This document shows positions 1 through 6,695 of a stretch of 6,746 nt of DNA, in pieces. The notes below the pieces were generated by a model. It ran no database searches and was not told the DNA's origin. It was given only the letters and a program-made list of their open reading frames with translations. Source of the stretch: Candidatus Thiosymbion ectosymbiont of Robbea hypermnestra (GTDB lineage Bacteria > Pseudomonadota > Gammaproteobacteria > Chromatiales > Chromatiaceae); NCBI GenBank assembly GCA_020443945.1, contig JAIZWN010000273.1:1-6746 (forward strand), read 5' to 3'. Position 1 is the stretch's first letter. Each line of letters begins with the position of its first letter. The position numbers and the translations under genes are program-made.

Positions 1-347
1 TCAATGGCTTCACTTCGATCCGGTTAAGGACTCCATACCAAGCAAAATCAATGGGTTGGTTTTTAGACAGCCTCTAATATCCGCACCATTTCTGCATAGG
101 TCCGGAAGAAAAAGCCTCTGTGCGGAAGCATTTCCCGTGCTCAACCGGTCCGCTCAATCCGGCCAATACTCGTGGTCGAGCGGTTGTTCGACCGCATTTT
201 GCATTCTCAGCGCGGCGAGAAGCGGCAACAACCACGCCGGCCTTCGGCAGAGCGGCGCCCATTTCTAATCCCGAAGCCACAGAGGGTTCCAGCAGAATAA
301 GGTGAAGTAGGGTACTTGAGTAGCCTGTTTGGGAAGGTGGAACAAAA
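1..347. other. Upstream non-coding stretch, no supported gene
   Basis: Only short overlapping reading frames occur here, on both strands (for example 120-305 on + and 74-280 on -). None has a convincing ribosome site or a recognisable domain. Small inverted repeats are visible: TCCGCAC at 80-86 with GTGCGGA at 120-126, and GGTCGA at 174-179 with TCGACC at 188-193, the latter able to form a short REP-like hairpin. The heptamer AGCCTCT occurs twice (69-75 and 113-119). The stretch is most simply read as intergenic repeat or degraded mobile-element sequence. Any promoter for the downstream ATPase gene should lie here, but I see no clear -35/-10 pair. Confidence 0.55.
60..77 (+). repeat. Left arm of 18-bp long-range inverted repeat
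   Basis: The 18 bases starting TTTTTAGACAG match the reverse complement of 6450-6467 at 17 of 18 positions; the only difference is C at 71 here against T in the reverse complement of the other copy. Sequence outside the core does not align between the two sites. The pair could be remnants of terminal inverted repeats of an insertion sequence or MITE, or two unrelated copies of a dispersed repeat. No transposase is visible beside either copy. Confidence 0.6.
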
Positions 348-392
348 GTATCCTTGCTTTTTATCCACCTCGTGGAAAAATAGCAAGGATGT
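348..392 (+). promoter_or_regulatory. Long hairpin over the ATPase start codon
   Basis: ATCCTTGCT at 350-358 is the exact reverse complement of AGCAAGGAT at 382-390. The inner part continues pairing: TTT 360-362 with AAA 378-380, T364 with A376, and CCAC 365-368 with GTGG 372-375, leaving a CTC loop (369-371). Mismatches are only 359/381 and 363/377, and two G-U pairs can extend the outer end (348/392, 349/391). The 3' arm contains the A and T of the ATG at 389-391 and the AAGG just before it. In RNA this would hide the start of the DUF4143 ATPase; in DNA it could be an operator. Function is inferred. Confidence 0.6.
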
Positions 393-1561
393 TTTTACGA
401 ATCGCGGCACCTCAGGTCGAGCGGGCCCTCGCACGCCAGGCGGCGGTGGCCCTGGTCGGCCCGCGCCAGGTAGGCAAGACGACGCTGGCCCTCATGATCG
501 GGGAGGAGAAGGATGCGCTCTATCTGGATCTCGAGGATCCGGATGATCGCAGTCGTCTGGCCAATCCGGCCCTGTTCTTCGAACACGCCGAGGATCGGCT
601 GGTCATCCTGGATGAAATCCACCGGATGCCGGAGCTCTTTCAGATCCTGCGCGGGGTCATCGACCAAGGCCGGCGCAGGCGCAAGGGCAAGGGGCGTTTT
701 CTGATCCTGGGCTCGGCCTCGATCGATCTGTTGCGCCAGTCGGGCGAGACGCTCGCCGGCCGCATCGCCTATATCAACCTGGGCCCCCTGTCTCCCCTCG
801 AAACAGGCAACGACCGCCCCGCGCGCGAGCGCCTGTGGTTGCGCGGCGGTTTCCCGGACAGCTATCTGGCCGCCGACGATGGCGAGAGCCTGGCGTTGCG
901 CAAGGACCTGGTGCGTACCTATCTGGAACGCGATGTGCCAATGTTCGGGCCACGTATCCCGGCTACGACTCTTGGGCGCCTGTGGACTATGTTGGCGCAC
1001 CGTCAGGGCACCCTGCTCAATGCCTCGGAGCTGGCGCGTGCCCTGGAGGTCAGCACCCAGTCGGTGACGCGCTACATCGATCTTTTGTGCGATCTTCTGC
1101 TGGTGCGACGCCTCCCGCCCTTTCATCGCAATGTGGGCAAGCGCCTCGTGAAGTCCCCCAAGATCTATGTGCGCGACAGCGGCTTGGTGCACGCGCTACT
1201 AGGCATCGAAAATCCCGAACAGCTTGCCGGCCACCCGGTCGTCGGCGCAAGCTGGGAGGGGTTTGTCCTGGAGAGCCTCCTGTCGGTATTGCCTTGGCGC
1301 TCTTCCGCGTTTTTCTATCGCACGCGGGTGGGCGCCGAGATCGACCTGGTGCTCGAGCATGGCGATGGCGCCCTGTGGGCCATCGAGATCAAGCGCGCCT
1401 TAGCGGCCAAGGCGGAGCGAGGCTTTCACATCGCCTGCGAAGATACCGCGCCGGCACGCGCCTTCCTGGTCCATGCCGGCGATGATCGCTATCCTATTTC
1501 GGAAACCCTGGAAGGAATCGGTATTTCCCAATTGATGGAAGAGCTGCGTCGGCTCGGTTAG
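389..1561 (+). CDS. ATP-binding protein, AAA/DUF4143 family
   Basis: This 390-residue protein belongs to the common bacterial AAA plus DUF4143 ATPases, whose cellular role is not established. A Walker A loop, GPRQVGKTT, lies at residues 24-32, and a Walker B strand, LVILDEIH, has D75 and E76. A GSAS...ETLAGR segment follows, as in relatives. A winged-helix-like stretch (roughly 205-245) leads into a C-terminal region with E317-x-D319 and E333-x-K335, the PD-(D/E)XK-type pattern seen in this family; whether it cleaves DNA is unknown. No signal peptide or membrane segment is visible. I chose ATG 389 because the family starts close to this point; an in-frame TTG at 329 would add 20 poorly family-like residues. 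There is no well-spaced Shine-Dalgarno, and the start is inside a hairpin (348-392). The stop TAG shares one base with a GTG of the rsmA frame, suggesting coupled translation. Family is confident; function and exact start are not. Confidence 0.9.
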   Translation: MFLRIAAPQVERALARQAAVALVGPRQVGKTTLALMIGEEKDALYLDLEDPDDRSRLANPALFFEHAEDRLVILDEIHRMPELFQILRGVIDQGRRRRKGKGRFLILGSASIDLLRQSGETLAGRIAYINLGPLSPLETGNDRPARERLWLRGGFPDSYLAADDGESLALRKDLVRTYLERDVPMFGPRIPATTLGRLWTMLAHRQGTLLNASELARALEVSTQSVTRYIDLLCDLLLVRRLPPFHRNVGKRLVKSPKIYVRDSGLVHALLGIENPEQLAGHPVVGASWEGFVLESLLSVLPWRSSAFFYRTRVGAEIDLVLEHGDGALWAIEIKRALAAKAERGFHIACEDTAPARAFLVHAGDDRYPISETLEGIGISQLMEELRRLG

Positions 1562-1569
1562 TGATCGCC

Positions 1570-2361
1570 ATGGACCATCACCCACGCAAGCGCTTTGGTC
1601 AGCATTTTCTGCACGACCCGAACGTCATCCGGCGCATCCTGGCGGTGGTAGACCCCCGGCCGGATGAACGCCTGGTAGAAATCGGCCCCGGCCACGGCGC
1701 CATCACCACCGGCCTGCTGCGGGCCGCGGGCAGCCTGGACGTGGTGGAGCTGGACCGCGACCTGATCGCGCCCCTGACCCACCGGTGCGCGGCCCTCGGC
1801 CGGCTGACCGTGCATCATGCCGATGCCCTGGACTTCGCCCTTTGCCGCCTGTACCCGAACCAACGCCTGCGCCTGATCGGCAACCTGCCCTACAACCTCT
1901 CCACCCCCCTGCTGTTCCGCTTTCTGGAGCAGGCGGACTATATCCAGGACATGCACCTCATGCTCCAGAAAGAGGTCGTAGCGCGCATCGCCGCCGGGCC
2001 GGGCTCCAAGGTCTACGGCCGACTCTCGGTCATGGTTCAGGTCTCCTGTCAGGTCGAGCCCCTGTTCCGCATCGGCCCCGGCTCCTTCACCCCGGTCCCC
2101 CGGGTGGACTCCGGCTTCCTGCGCCTGATCCCCCACCGCCCCCTGCCCTTCCCGGTGCGCGACCCCGCCTTCCTGGCGCGTCTGGTCGCCCAGGCCTTCG
2201 CCCAGCGGCGCAAGACCCTGCGCAACAGCCTGCGCGGACTGGTCGATGCCCGGCGGCTTCTGGCCCAAGGGCTGGACCCCGGACAGCGGGCCGAGGAGCT
2301 GAGCGTAGGAGACTTCGTGGACCTAGCCAACGCCGCTTGTAAAATCCCGGTCTCGCCCTGA
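1570..2361 (+). CDS. rsmA: 16S rRNA dimethyladenosine transferase RsmA (KsgA)
   Basis: RsmA dimethylates two adjacent adenosines in the terminal helix of 16S rRNA (A1518/A1519 in E. coli numbering) using S-adenosylmethionine, a late quality step in 30S assembly in the cytoplasm. The 263 residues show the whole family signature: KRFGQHFLHD (residues 7-16), SAM motif EIGPGHG (37-43), the ribose-contacting acidic E60, the catalytic NLPYN loop (105-109), FTPVPRVDS (173-181) and a C-terminal RRKTLRNSL helix. Length is at the short end of the family's usual 260-290. I start at ATG 1570, which gives the typical short lead to KRFGQ; GTG 1561 in the same frame would add three residues and would overlap the preceding stop by one base. 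No strong Shine-Dalgarno precedes either, consistent with translational coupling to the ATPase gene. The common rsmA neighbours surA, pdxA and apaGH are absent here. Confidence 0.97.
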   Translation: MDHHPRKRFGQHFLHDPNVIRRILAVVDPRPDERLVEIGPGHGAITTGLLRAAGSLDVVELDRDLIAPLTHRCAALGRLTVHHADALDFALCRLYPNQRLRLIGNLPYNLSTPLLFRFLEQADYIQDMHLMLQKEVVARIAAGPGSKVYGRLSVMVQVSCQVEPLFRIGPGSFTPVPRVDSGFLRLIPHRPLPFPVRDPAFLARLVAQAFAQRRKTLRNSLRGLVDARRLLAQGLDPGQRAEELSVGDFVDLANAACKIPVSP

Positions 2362-2392
2362 ATTAGTTCACCGCAATCCAGGTTGCACAGGT

Positions 2393-2396
2393 AGGA
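2393..2396 (+). promoter_or_regulatory. Ribosome binding site of lon
   Basis: AGGA lies six bases before ATG 2403. It is the clearest Shine-Dalgarno in the window. It matters because it fixes the lon start ahead of the repeat-coded tail, and there is no comparable ribosome site after the tail. Confidence 0.75.
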
Positions 2397-2402
2397 CGAC
2401 CG

Positions 2403-5150
2403 ATGAGCAACGAAAGCCCCGAGCACACCGAACAGCCCGAGCCGACCAAACAGGCCGAGCAGCCCGAACGGGCCGAGCAGCCCGAACAGACCGGGCAGCC
2501 CGAACAAGCCGAGCAGCCCGAACGGACCGGGCAACCCGAACGGACCGGGCAACCCGAACGGACCGAGCAGCCCAAACAAGCCGAGCAGCCCAAACAAGCC
2601 GAGCCGACCAAACAGCCCGAGCAGCCCGAACGGGCCGAGCCGACCAAACAAGCCGAGCAGCCCGAACGGACTGAGCCGACCGAACGGACCGGGCAAACCG
2701 AACGGGCCGAGCCGACCAAACAGCCCGAGCAGCCCGAACGGACCGGGCAGTCCAAAAAGAGCGACCTGGCCCGCGCCAACGAGTTGCTGCCCAACCTCAT
2801 CCACCTGCTGCCGGTGGCCGCGCGCCCCTTCTTTCCGGGACAGGCGGTCCCCCTCATCATGAGCGCCCAGCACTGGGCCAAAACCCTCAAGGCGGTAAGC
2901 GAGACCGACCACAAAATCCTCGGCGTAATCCTGGTGCGTAGCGAAACCGCCGAAGCGGCGACCGCCGGGGATTTCCATCCGGTAGGCACCGCCTGCCGCG
3001 TCCATCGGATAAACGAACAGGACGGCATGCTCCAGGTGCTGGTGGAATGCCTCCAGCGCTTTCGCCTCAGCCATCTGGCTACGCAAGAAACCCCCTTCTC
3101 GGCCCAGGTACAATACCTCACCGAACCCTCCGGATCGCCGGACGACCAGATCAAGGCCTACGCCATGGCCGTGATCAACACCATCAAGGAACTCCTGCCG
3201 CTCAATCCCCTCTATGTCGAAGAACTGCGCATGTTCCTGGACCGCTTCGGTCCGGAAGACCCCTCCCACCTCTCAGACTTCGCCGCCAGCCTCACCACCT
3301 CCACCAAAGAACAGCTCCAGGAAGTACTCGAAACCCTGGACCTGCTACCGCGCATGGAAAAAGTCCTGGTCCTGCTCAACAACGAGCTGGAACTCGCCCG
3401 CGCCCAGCAGAAAATCCGTAGCGCGGTCGAAGAACGCATGCAAACCCAGCAGCGCGAATTCTTCCTGCGCGAACAGCTCAAAGCCATCCAGAAAGAGCTG
3501 GGAATCGCCAAAGACGACCGCACCACCGAGCTCGACAAATTCAAAAAACGCATGAAAAAGCTCACCCTCACGGAAGAGGCCCAAAAGCGGGTAGACGAAG
3601 AAATGGACAAGCTCGCCATGCTCGAAACCGGCTCCCCCGAATACGCCGTCACCCGCAACTACCTCGACTGGATCACCCTCCTGCCCTGGGGCAACCACTC
3701 CAAAGACAAACTAGACCTCAAACGCGCCCGGCGGATATTAGACAAAGACCACTACGGGCTGGAAGACGTCAAAGAACGCATCCTGGAATTCCTCGCCGTA
3801 GGCACCATGAAAGGCGAAATCGCCGGCTCCATCATCCTGCTGGCGGGACCACCCGGCGTCGGCAAAACCTCCATCGGCCGCTCCATCGCCGACACCCTGG
3901 GCCGGCGCTTCTACCGCTTCTCCGTCGGCGGCATCCGCGACGAAGCCGAAATCAAAGGCCACCGCCGCACCTACATCGGAGCCATGCCCGGCAAATTCCT
4001 CCAGGCCATAAAAGACACGGGCACCGCCAACCCCGTCATCATGCTCGACGAAATCGACAAAATCGGCGCCTCCTTCCACGGCGACCCCGCCTCCGCCCTC
4101 CTCGAAGTCCTGGACCCGGAACAAAACAGCGACTTCCTCGACCACTACCTGGACCTGCGCTTCGACCTCTCCAAAGTCCTGTTCGTCTGCACCGCCAACC
4201 AGACCGACGGCATCCCCAACCCCCTGCTCGACCGCATGGAAGTCATCCAGCTCCCCGGCTACATCGCCGCGGAAAAACTGCAAATCGCCAAAAGATACCT
4301 GCTGCCGCGGCAAATCCAGCGAGCGGGCCTGACCAAAGGCACGATCAAGCTCGACACCCGCACCCTGCGCGCCCTCATCGAAAGCTACGCCCGCGACTCG
4401 GGCGTCCGGCGCCTGGAAAAACAGCTCGGCAAAATCATCCGCAAAGGCGCCGTCAAACTACTCGACGGCCGAGAACCCCCCATCGCGGTGACCGAAAAAG
4501 ACCTCAAAGACTACCTGGGCAGCCCCATATTCCGGGACGACCGCCGGCTGACCGGACCGGGACTCGTCACCGGCCTGGCCTGGACCGCCATGGGCGGAGC
4601 CACCCTCAACATCGAAGCCGTGCGCACCCACAGCTTCACCCGCGGCTTCAAACTCACCGGCCAGCTCGGCGACATCATGAAAGAATCGGCGGAAATCGCC
4701 TACGGCTACCTAGTCAGCCGGGCCGCGGAATTCGGCGCCGACCCCGCCTTCTTCGAAAAAGCCTACATCCACCTCCACGTACCCGCCGGGGCCACCCCCA
4801 AAGACGGCCCCTCCGCCGGCATCACCATCGCCTCCGCCCTCCTCTCACTCGCCCGCAACCGACCCGCCCGCCGCATCGCCATGACCGGCGAAATCACCCT
4901 CACCGGCGAAATCTTCCCCATCGGCGGCGTGCGCGAAAAACTCATCGCCGCCCGCCGCGCCAGCATCAAAGAAATCATCCTGCCCGCAGACAACCGCGGC
5001 GACTTCGACGAAGTCCCCGAACACATCCGCAAGGGCCTCACCCTCCACTTCGCCTCCCACTTCGCAAACCTGGTCCCCCTCCTTTTCCACGGACCACGCA
5101 ACTCGCACGCCCTGCAATCCGGGAAGTCAAAAGCCAAAGCGGAAAGTTAA
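2403..5150 (+). CDS. lon: ATP-dependent protease Lon with repeat N-terminal tail
   Basis: This 915-residue protein is a Lon (endopeptidase La), the cytoplasmic AAA+ serine protease that unfolds and degrades misfolded and regulatory proteins. After an unusual tail (residues 1-119) come the N-terminal substrate-recognition domain (about 124-320), the long helical region with REFFLREQLKAIQKELG (about 352-368), and the AAA+ module with Walker A GPPGVGKT (482-489, K488) and Walker B MLDEID (D549, E550). The protease domain carries catalytic S804 in PKDGPSAG and K846 in GGVREK, spaced as in E. coli Lon (S679/K722). The enzyme should be active. E. coli Lon has 784 residues; nearly all the excess here is the tail. 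ATG 2403 has a good AGGA six bases upstream. Lys and Glu codons in the body are strongly AAA and GAA, less so in rsmA. It follows rsmA by 41 bp with no visible terminator. It could be an additional Lon paralogue rather than the housekeeping copy; the window cannot tell. Confidence 0.97.
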   Translation: MSNESPEHTEQPEPTKQAEQPERAEQPEQTGQPEQAEQPERTGQPERTGQPERTEQPKQAEQPKQAEPTKQPEQPERAEPTKQAEQPERTEPTERTGQTERAEPTKQPEQPERTGQSKKSDLARANELLPNLIHLLPVAARPFFPGQAVPLIMSAQHWAKTLKAVSETDHKILGVILVRSETAEAATAGDFHPVGTACRVHRINEQDGMLQVLVECLQRFRLSHLATQETPFSAQVQYLTEPSGSPDDQIKAYAMAVINTIKELLPLNPLYVEELRMFLDRFGPEDPSHLSDFAASLTTSTKEQLQEVLETLDLLPRMEKVLVLLNNELELARAQQKIRSAVEERMQTQQREFFLREQLKAIQKELGIAKDDRTTELDKFKKRMKKLTLTEEAQKRVDEEMDKLAMLETGSPEYAVTRNYLDWITLLPWGNHSKDKLDLKRARRILDKDHYGLEDVKERILEFLAVGTMKGEIAGSIILLAGPPGVGKTSIGRSIADTLGRRFYRFSVGGIRDEAEIKGHRRTYIGAMPGKFLQAIKDTGTANPVIMLDEIDKIGASFHGDPASALLEVLDPEQNSDFLDHYLDLRFDLSKVLFVCTANQTDGIPNPLLDRMEVIQLPGYIAAEKLQIAKRYLLPRQIQRAGLTKGTIKLDTRTLRALIESYARDSGVRRLEKQLGKIIRKGAVKLLDGREPPIAVTEKDLKDYLGSPIFRDDRRLTGPGLVTGLAWTAMGGATLNIEAVRTHSFTRGFKLTGQLGDIMKESAEIAYGYLVSRAAEFGADPAFFEKAYIHLHVPAGATPKDGPSAGITIASALLSLARNRPARRIAMTGEITLTGEIFPIGGVREKLIAARRASIKEIILPADNRGDFDEVPEHIRKGLTLHFASHFANLVPLLFHGPRNSHALQSGKSKAKAES
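2427..2759 (+). repeat. 18-bp tandem repeat coding the Lon hexapeptide tail
   Basis: Seventeen consecutive 18-bp units run from 2454 to 2759 (Lon residues 18-119), preceded by one related unit at 2427-2444. The unit codes for a six-residue motif with consensus [A/T/P]-[E/G]-[Q/P]-[P/T]-[E/K]-[R/Q]; the commonest forms are AEQPER, TGQPER and AEPTKQ. A 36-bp double unit is repeated exactly at 2598-2633 and 2706-2741, indicating recent duplication inside the array. The tail has no aromatic or large hydrophobic residue and is expected to be disordered. Unit length is a multiple of three, so changes in copy number keep the Lon frame. Confidence 0.95.
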
Positions 5151-5197
5151 TTGGAAAAACAGGTTCGTTGCTGGTAGCTGTAAAGGATCTAAATGAT

Positions 5198-6412
5198 ATG
5201 ACTATTAATGGAATTATCGATAAAAGCGTCAGAGTTATAGTGGCCCTGTTATATACGATTTTTATCTTTTGTGGTTTCATTTCGGCAATAGCTTCTGGAA
5301 TCATTGAGTATTTCGTTTTCAAACAGTTTTTCTCCACTGGCGCCACTGAGCCTACCTTGATATCGTTATCGCCACTCCTTCTAGTCTTAGTATTCGAAAC
5401 AACGAAGGTTTTTTTGGTTTTTTATAAAGAGCAACTTGCAAGTGGAGATATATATCGTAGGAGGGAAGTTGCATTTCTGAGAGGGATATTAATCACTATT
5501 TCCGTTTTGTGTACTCTAATTTTTGCCGTGGATAGAATGGAAAATCCAAAGAAAGAAGAAGTTTTCAAACGAGAGCAATCGCTGATTGATGACAAGTATG
5601 ATCGAATGGCCAATCCAATGCATTCGCAATTCAAGGAAATTGAAAGAGATCTTGACACGGAGCGTAAGACTGGGATCGGTGAGCGCTATAGTAGCTTGAA
5701 AAAAGAAAGAAGCGAGCTATTAGGTAAGTTTCAAAAGCTAGAAAAGGACCGCGCTCGAGAGTTGAAACAAGCCCGAAAAAATTCCCTAGACGATCAAGAG
5801 TCAGATAACCCTGCTGTCTCAGGATTCCTACGAGCGGTATGGCAGGTATTGTCAGGTAACATTACGTATCCAAGAGAACTTTACTATGGTTTTGTAGTAG
5901 TTTTTTCTTTTTTGATCGCGGCAGGGTTAGAGATAGTTATTCTTGCTACAGCATATGTTATTTCCTTTAATCATCCTAATATTCTTAACTTTCAGCATAG
6001 CGATAACTCCTCTTTTGGATTAGCATCAATCTTCAAGAACCTCCTCATCGCCATTTACTTTTTTACGATATTCTTATTCACATTCTCCTACAACGTCGGG
6101 TACGTGTTCTGGGCACTTTTTCTTGGTGGAATTTTTATTTACTGGGTTTTCTACCGTGTCGAAGGACCAGTTCGTACTTCCGGTGGCAAGGAACCATCAG
6201 GCAAGTTTGGTAACACTTTAGGGTATATCCGGGAATATATTGCGCCCGCGATCGTGGCGTCGTTTGTTCCTGCCCTGGTCGGATTCGCTTCGACGATTTT
6301 CATTTCAAACAGCTCTATCGAAATAAGCTCCATCTATGGTACGGGCGTAGCATTGGCCGCAGCTTTCCTAGGCGACAAGTTGGGGCATACCCAACGAGAT
6401 CCTTCTATCTGA
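5198..6412 (+). CDS. Polytopic membrane protein with cytosol-sized coiled-coil domain, unknown function
   Basis: I do not recognise this 404-residue protein. Hydrophobic segments lie at about 12-38, 54-76, 92-112, 229-257, 280-319 (long enough for two passes), 347-370 and a weaker one at 378-392. Between the third and fourth is a highly charged stretch, about 118-200, rich in Lys, Glu, Arg and Asp with heptad-like leucine spacing, probably a coiled coil outside the bilayer. No catalytic motif, signal peptidase site or transporter signature is evident. I start at ATG 5198, ten bases after AAAGGA (5182-5187); an in-frame TTG at 5168 would add ten residues and has only weak support. The gene starts 47 bp after lon stops. 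Its base composition (about 40% GC by eye) and codon choice, rich in TTT, ATT, AAA and GAT, differ sharply from the GC-rich genes before it, suggesting horizontal acquisition. The reading frame is intact. Confidence 0.8.
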   Translation: MTINGIIDKSVRVIVALLYTIFIFCGFISAIASGIIEYFVFKQFFSTGATEPTLISLSPLLLVLVFETTKVFLVFYKEQLASGDIYRRREVAFLRGILITISVLCTLIFAVDRMENPKKEEVFKREQSLIDDKYDRMANPMHSQFKEIERDLDTERKTGIGERYSSLKKERSELLGKFQKLEKDRARELKQARKNSLDDQESDNPAVSGFLRAVWQVLSGNITYPRELYYGFVVVFSFLIAAGLEIVILATAYVISFNHPNILNFQHSDNSSFGLASIFKNLLIAIYFFTIFLFTFSYNVGYVFWALFLGGIFIYWVFYRVEGPVRTSGGKEPSGKFGNTLGYIREYIAPAIVASFVPALVGFASTIFISNSSIEISSIYGTGVALAAAFLGDKLGHTQRDPSI

Positions 6413-6413
6413 G

Positions 6414-6448
6414 CCCGCGTAGAGCGGGAAAGCGTAGCGCATTCCGCC
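6414..6448 (-). repeat. REP-like palindromic element 1
   Basis: CCCGC at 6414-6418 pairs with GCGGG at 6424-6428 around a five-base loop. Overlapping it, GCGGGAA (6424-6430) pairs with TTCCGC (6442-6447) with one bulged base around a GC-rich loop. Read on the minus strand it resembles the short GGCGGA...TCCGCC repeats dispersed in many gammaproteobacteria. It begins two bases after the membrane-protein stop and has no following T run, so a classic terminator is unlikely, although it could protect the 3' end of the mRNA. Confidence 0.5.
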
Positions 6449-6480
6449 TTTAGAGACTGTCTAAAAAGGTCGTCTCTTAA
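6449..6480 (+). repeat. Imperfect hairpin containing the right inverted-repeat arm
   Basis: TTTAGAGAC (6449-6457) pairs with GTCTCTTAA (6472-6480) at eight of nine positions around a 14-base loop. The 18 bases at 6450-6467 are the reverse complement of 60-77 except for one base. The core AGACTGTCT (6454-6462) is itself a palindrome around a central T. These nested symmetries are typical of mobile-element ends, but no transposase is present. Confidence 0.5.
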
Positions 6481-6498
6481 GGAAATATCGAAAGAAAT

Positions 6499-6523
6499 GG
6501 GGTCAGGTCTTGAACCGTGACCC
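6499..6523 (+). repeat. Hairpin with GGGGTCAGGTCT motif
   Basis: GGGTCAGGT (6500-6508) pairs with ACC-G-TGACCC (6514-6523) with one bulged G at 6517 and the loop CTTGA. The GGGGTCAGGTCT string is one I associate from memory with sequence flanking REP-associated Y1 transposases and related elements in gammaproteobacteria; that link is not verifiable here. No T run follows, so it is not a canonical rho-independent terminator. Confidence 0.45.
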
Positions 6524-6542
6524 TTGCAGGCACAGCTCGCAG

Positions 6543-6567
6543 GTTAGGGTGAAAAACAAACCCCAAC
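6543..6567 (+). repeat. REP-like palindromic element 2
   Basis: GTTAGGGT (6543-6550) pairs with ACCCCAAC (6560-6567) at seven of eight positions around a nine-base A-rich loop. The form GGTT-GGGT...ACCC-AACA is that of dispersed GTAGGTTGGGT-type repeats in gammaproteobacterial intergenic regions. The family resemblance is from memory. Confidence 0.5.
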
Positions 6568-6575
6568 ATCCCTAC

Positions 6576-6594
6576 CCGCCGCAACTTGCGCCGG
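6576..6594. repeat. 19-bp near-perfect palindrome
   Basis: CCG-C-CGCAA (6576-6584) is mirrored by TTGCG-C-CGG (6586-6594) around C6585; only the C6579/C6591 pair fails. With a one-base centre it is better read as a DNA dyad, such as a protein binding site or repeat fragment, than as an RNA hairpin. No gene follows in the window that it could obviously regulate. Confidence 0.35.
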
Positions 6595-6695
6595 ATCGAC
6601 AAATCAAGGTTGCATCGCGTCCTTTGCTTAGGCGAAACTGCCGACTCCGTAAACTAGTGCCCCGTTTCGGTTTCTATTTCAGGTAGCTCCCGTAG

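Noticed and set aside
74..305. Short frames on both strands (74-280 minus, 120-305 plus) that look like small hypothetical proteins.
   Set aside because: They overlap each other, lack ribosome sites and domains, and are probably spurious frames in a repeat-derived intergenic region.
395..1192. A 265-residue minus-strand frame opposite the ATPase gene.
   Set aside because: It is a high-GC shadow of a gene with clear Walker motifs on the + strand, and its translation shows no domain.
2454..2759. A CRISPR array.
   Set aside because: The units are 18 bp, contiguous without spacers, and in frame inside lon.
2049..3269. A 406-residue minus-strand reading frame with a Gly-Leu-Phe-rich collagen-like repeat, and a second minus-strand frame at 2363-3154 rich in Ser-Cys-Gly.
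   Set aside because: Both run antisense to the Lon repeat and the end of rsmA. A stop-free 18-bp repeat leaves several frames open automatically; there is no ribosome site or homology, and the sense frame codes for a clear Lon.
5151..5184. A sigma-70 promoter for the membrane-protein gene, TTGGAA at 5151-5156 with TAGCTG at 5175-5180.
   Set aside because: The -10 match is poor and the spacing is 18; AT-rich sequence gives such pairs by chance.
6414..6432. A rho-independent terminator after the membrane-protein gene.
   Set aside because: The CCCGC/GCGGG stem is only five pairs and is followed by AAAGCG instead of a T run.
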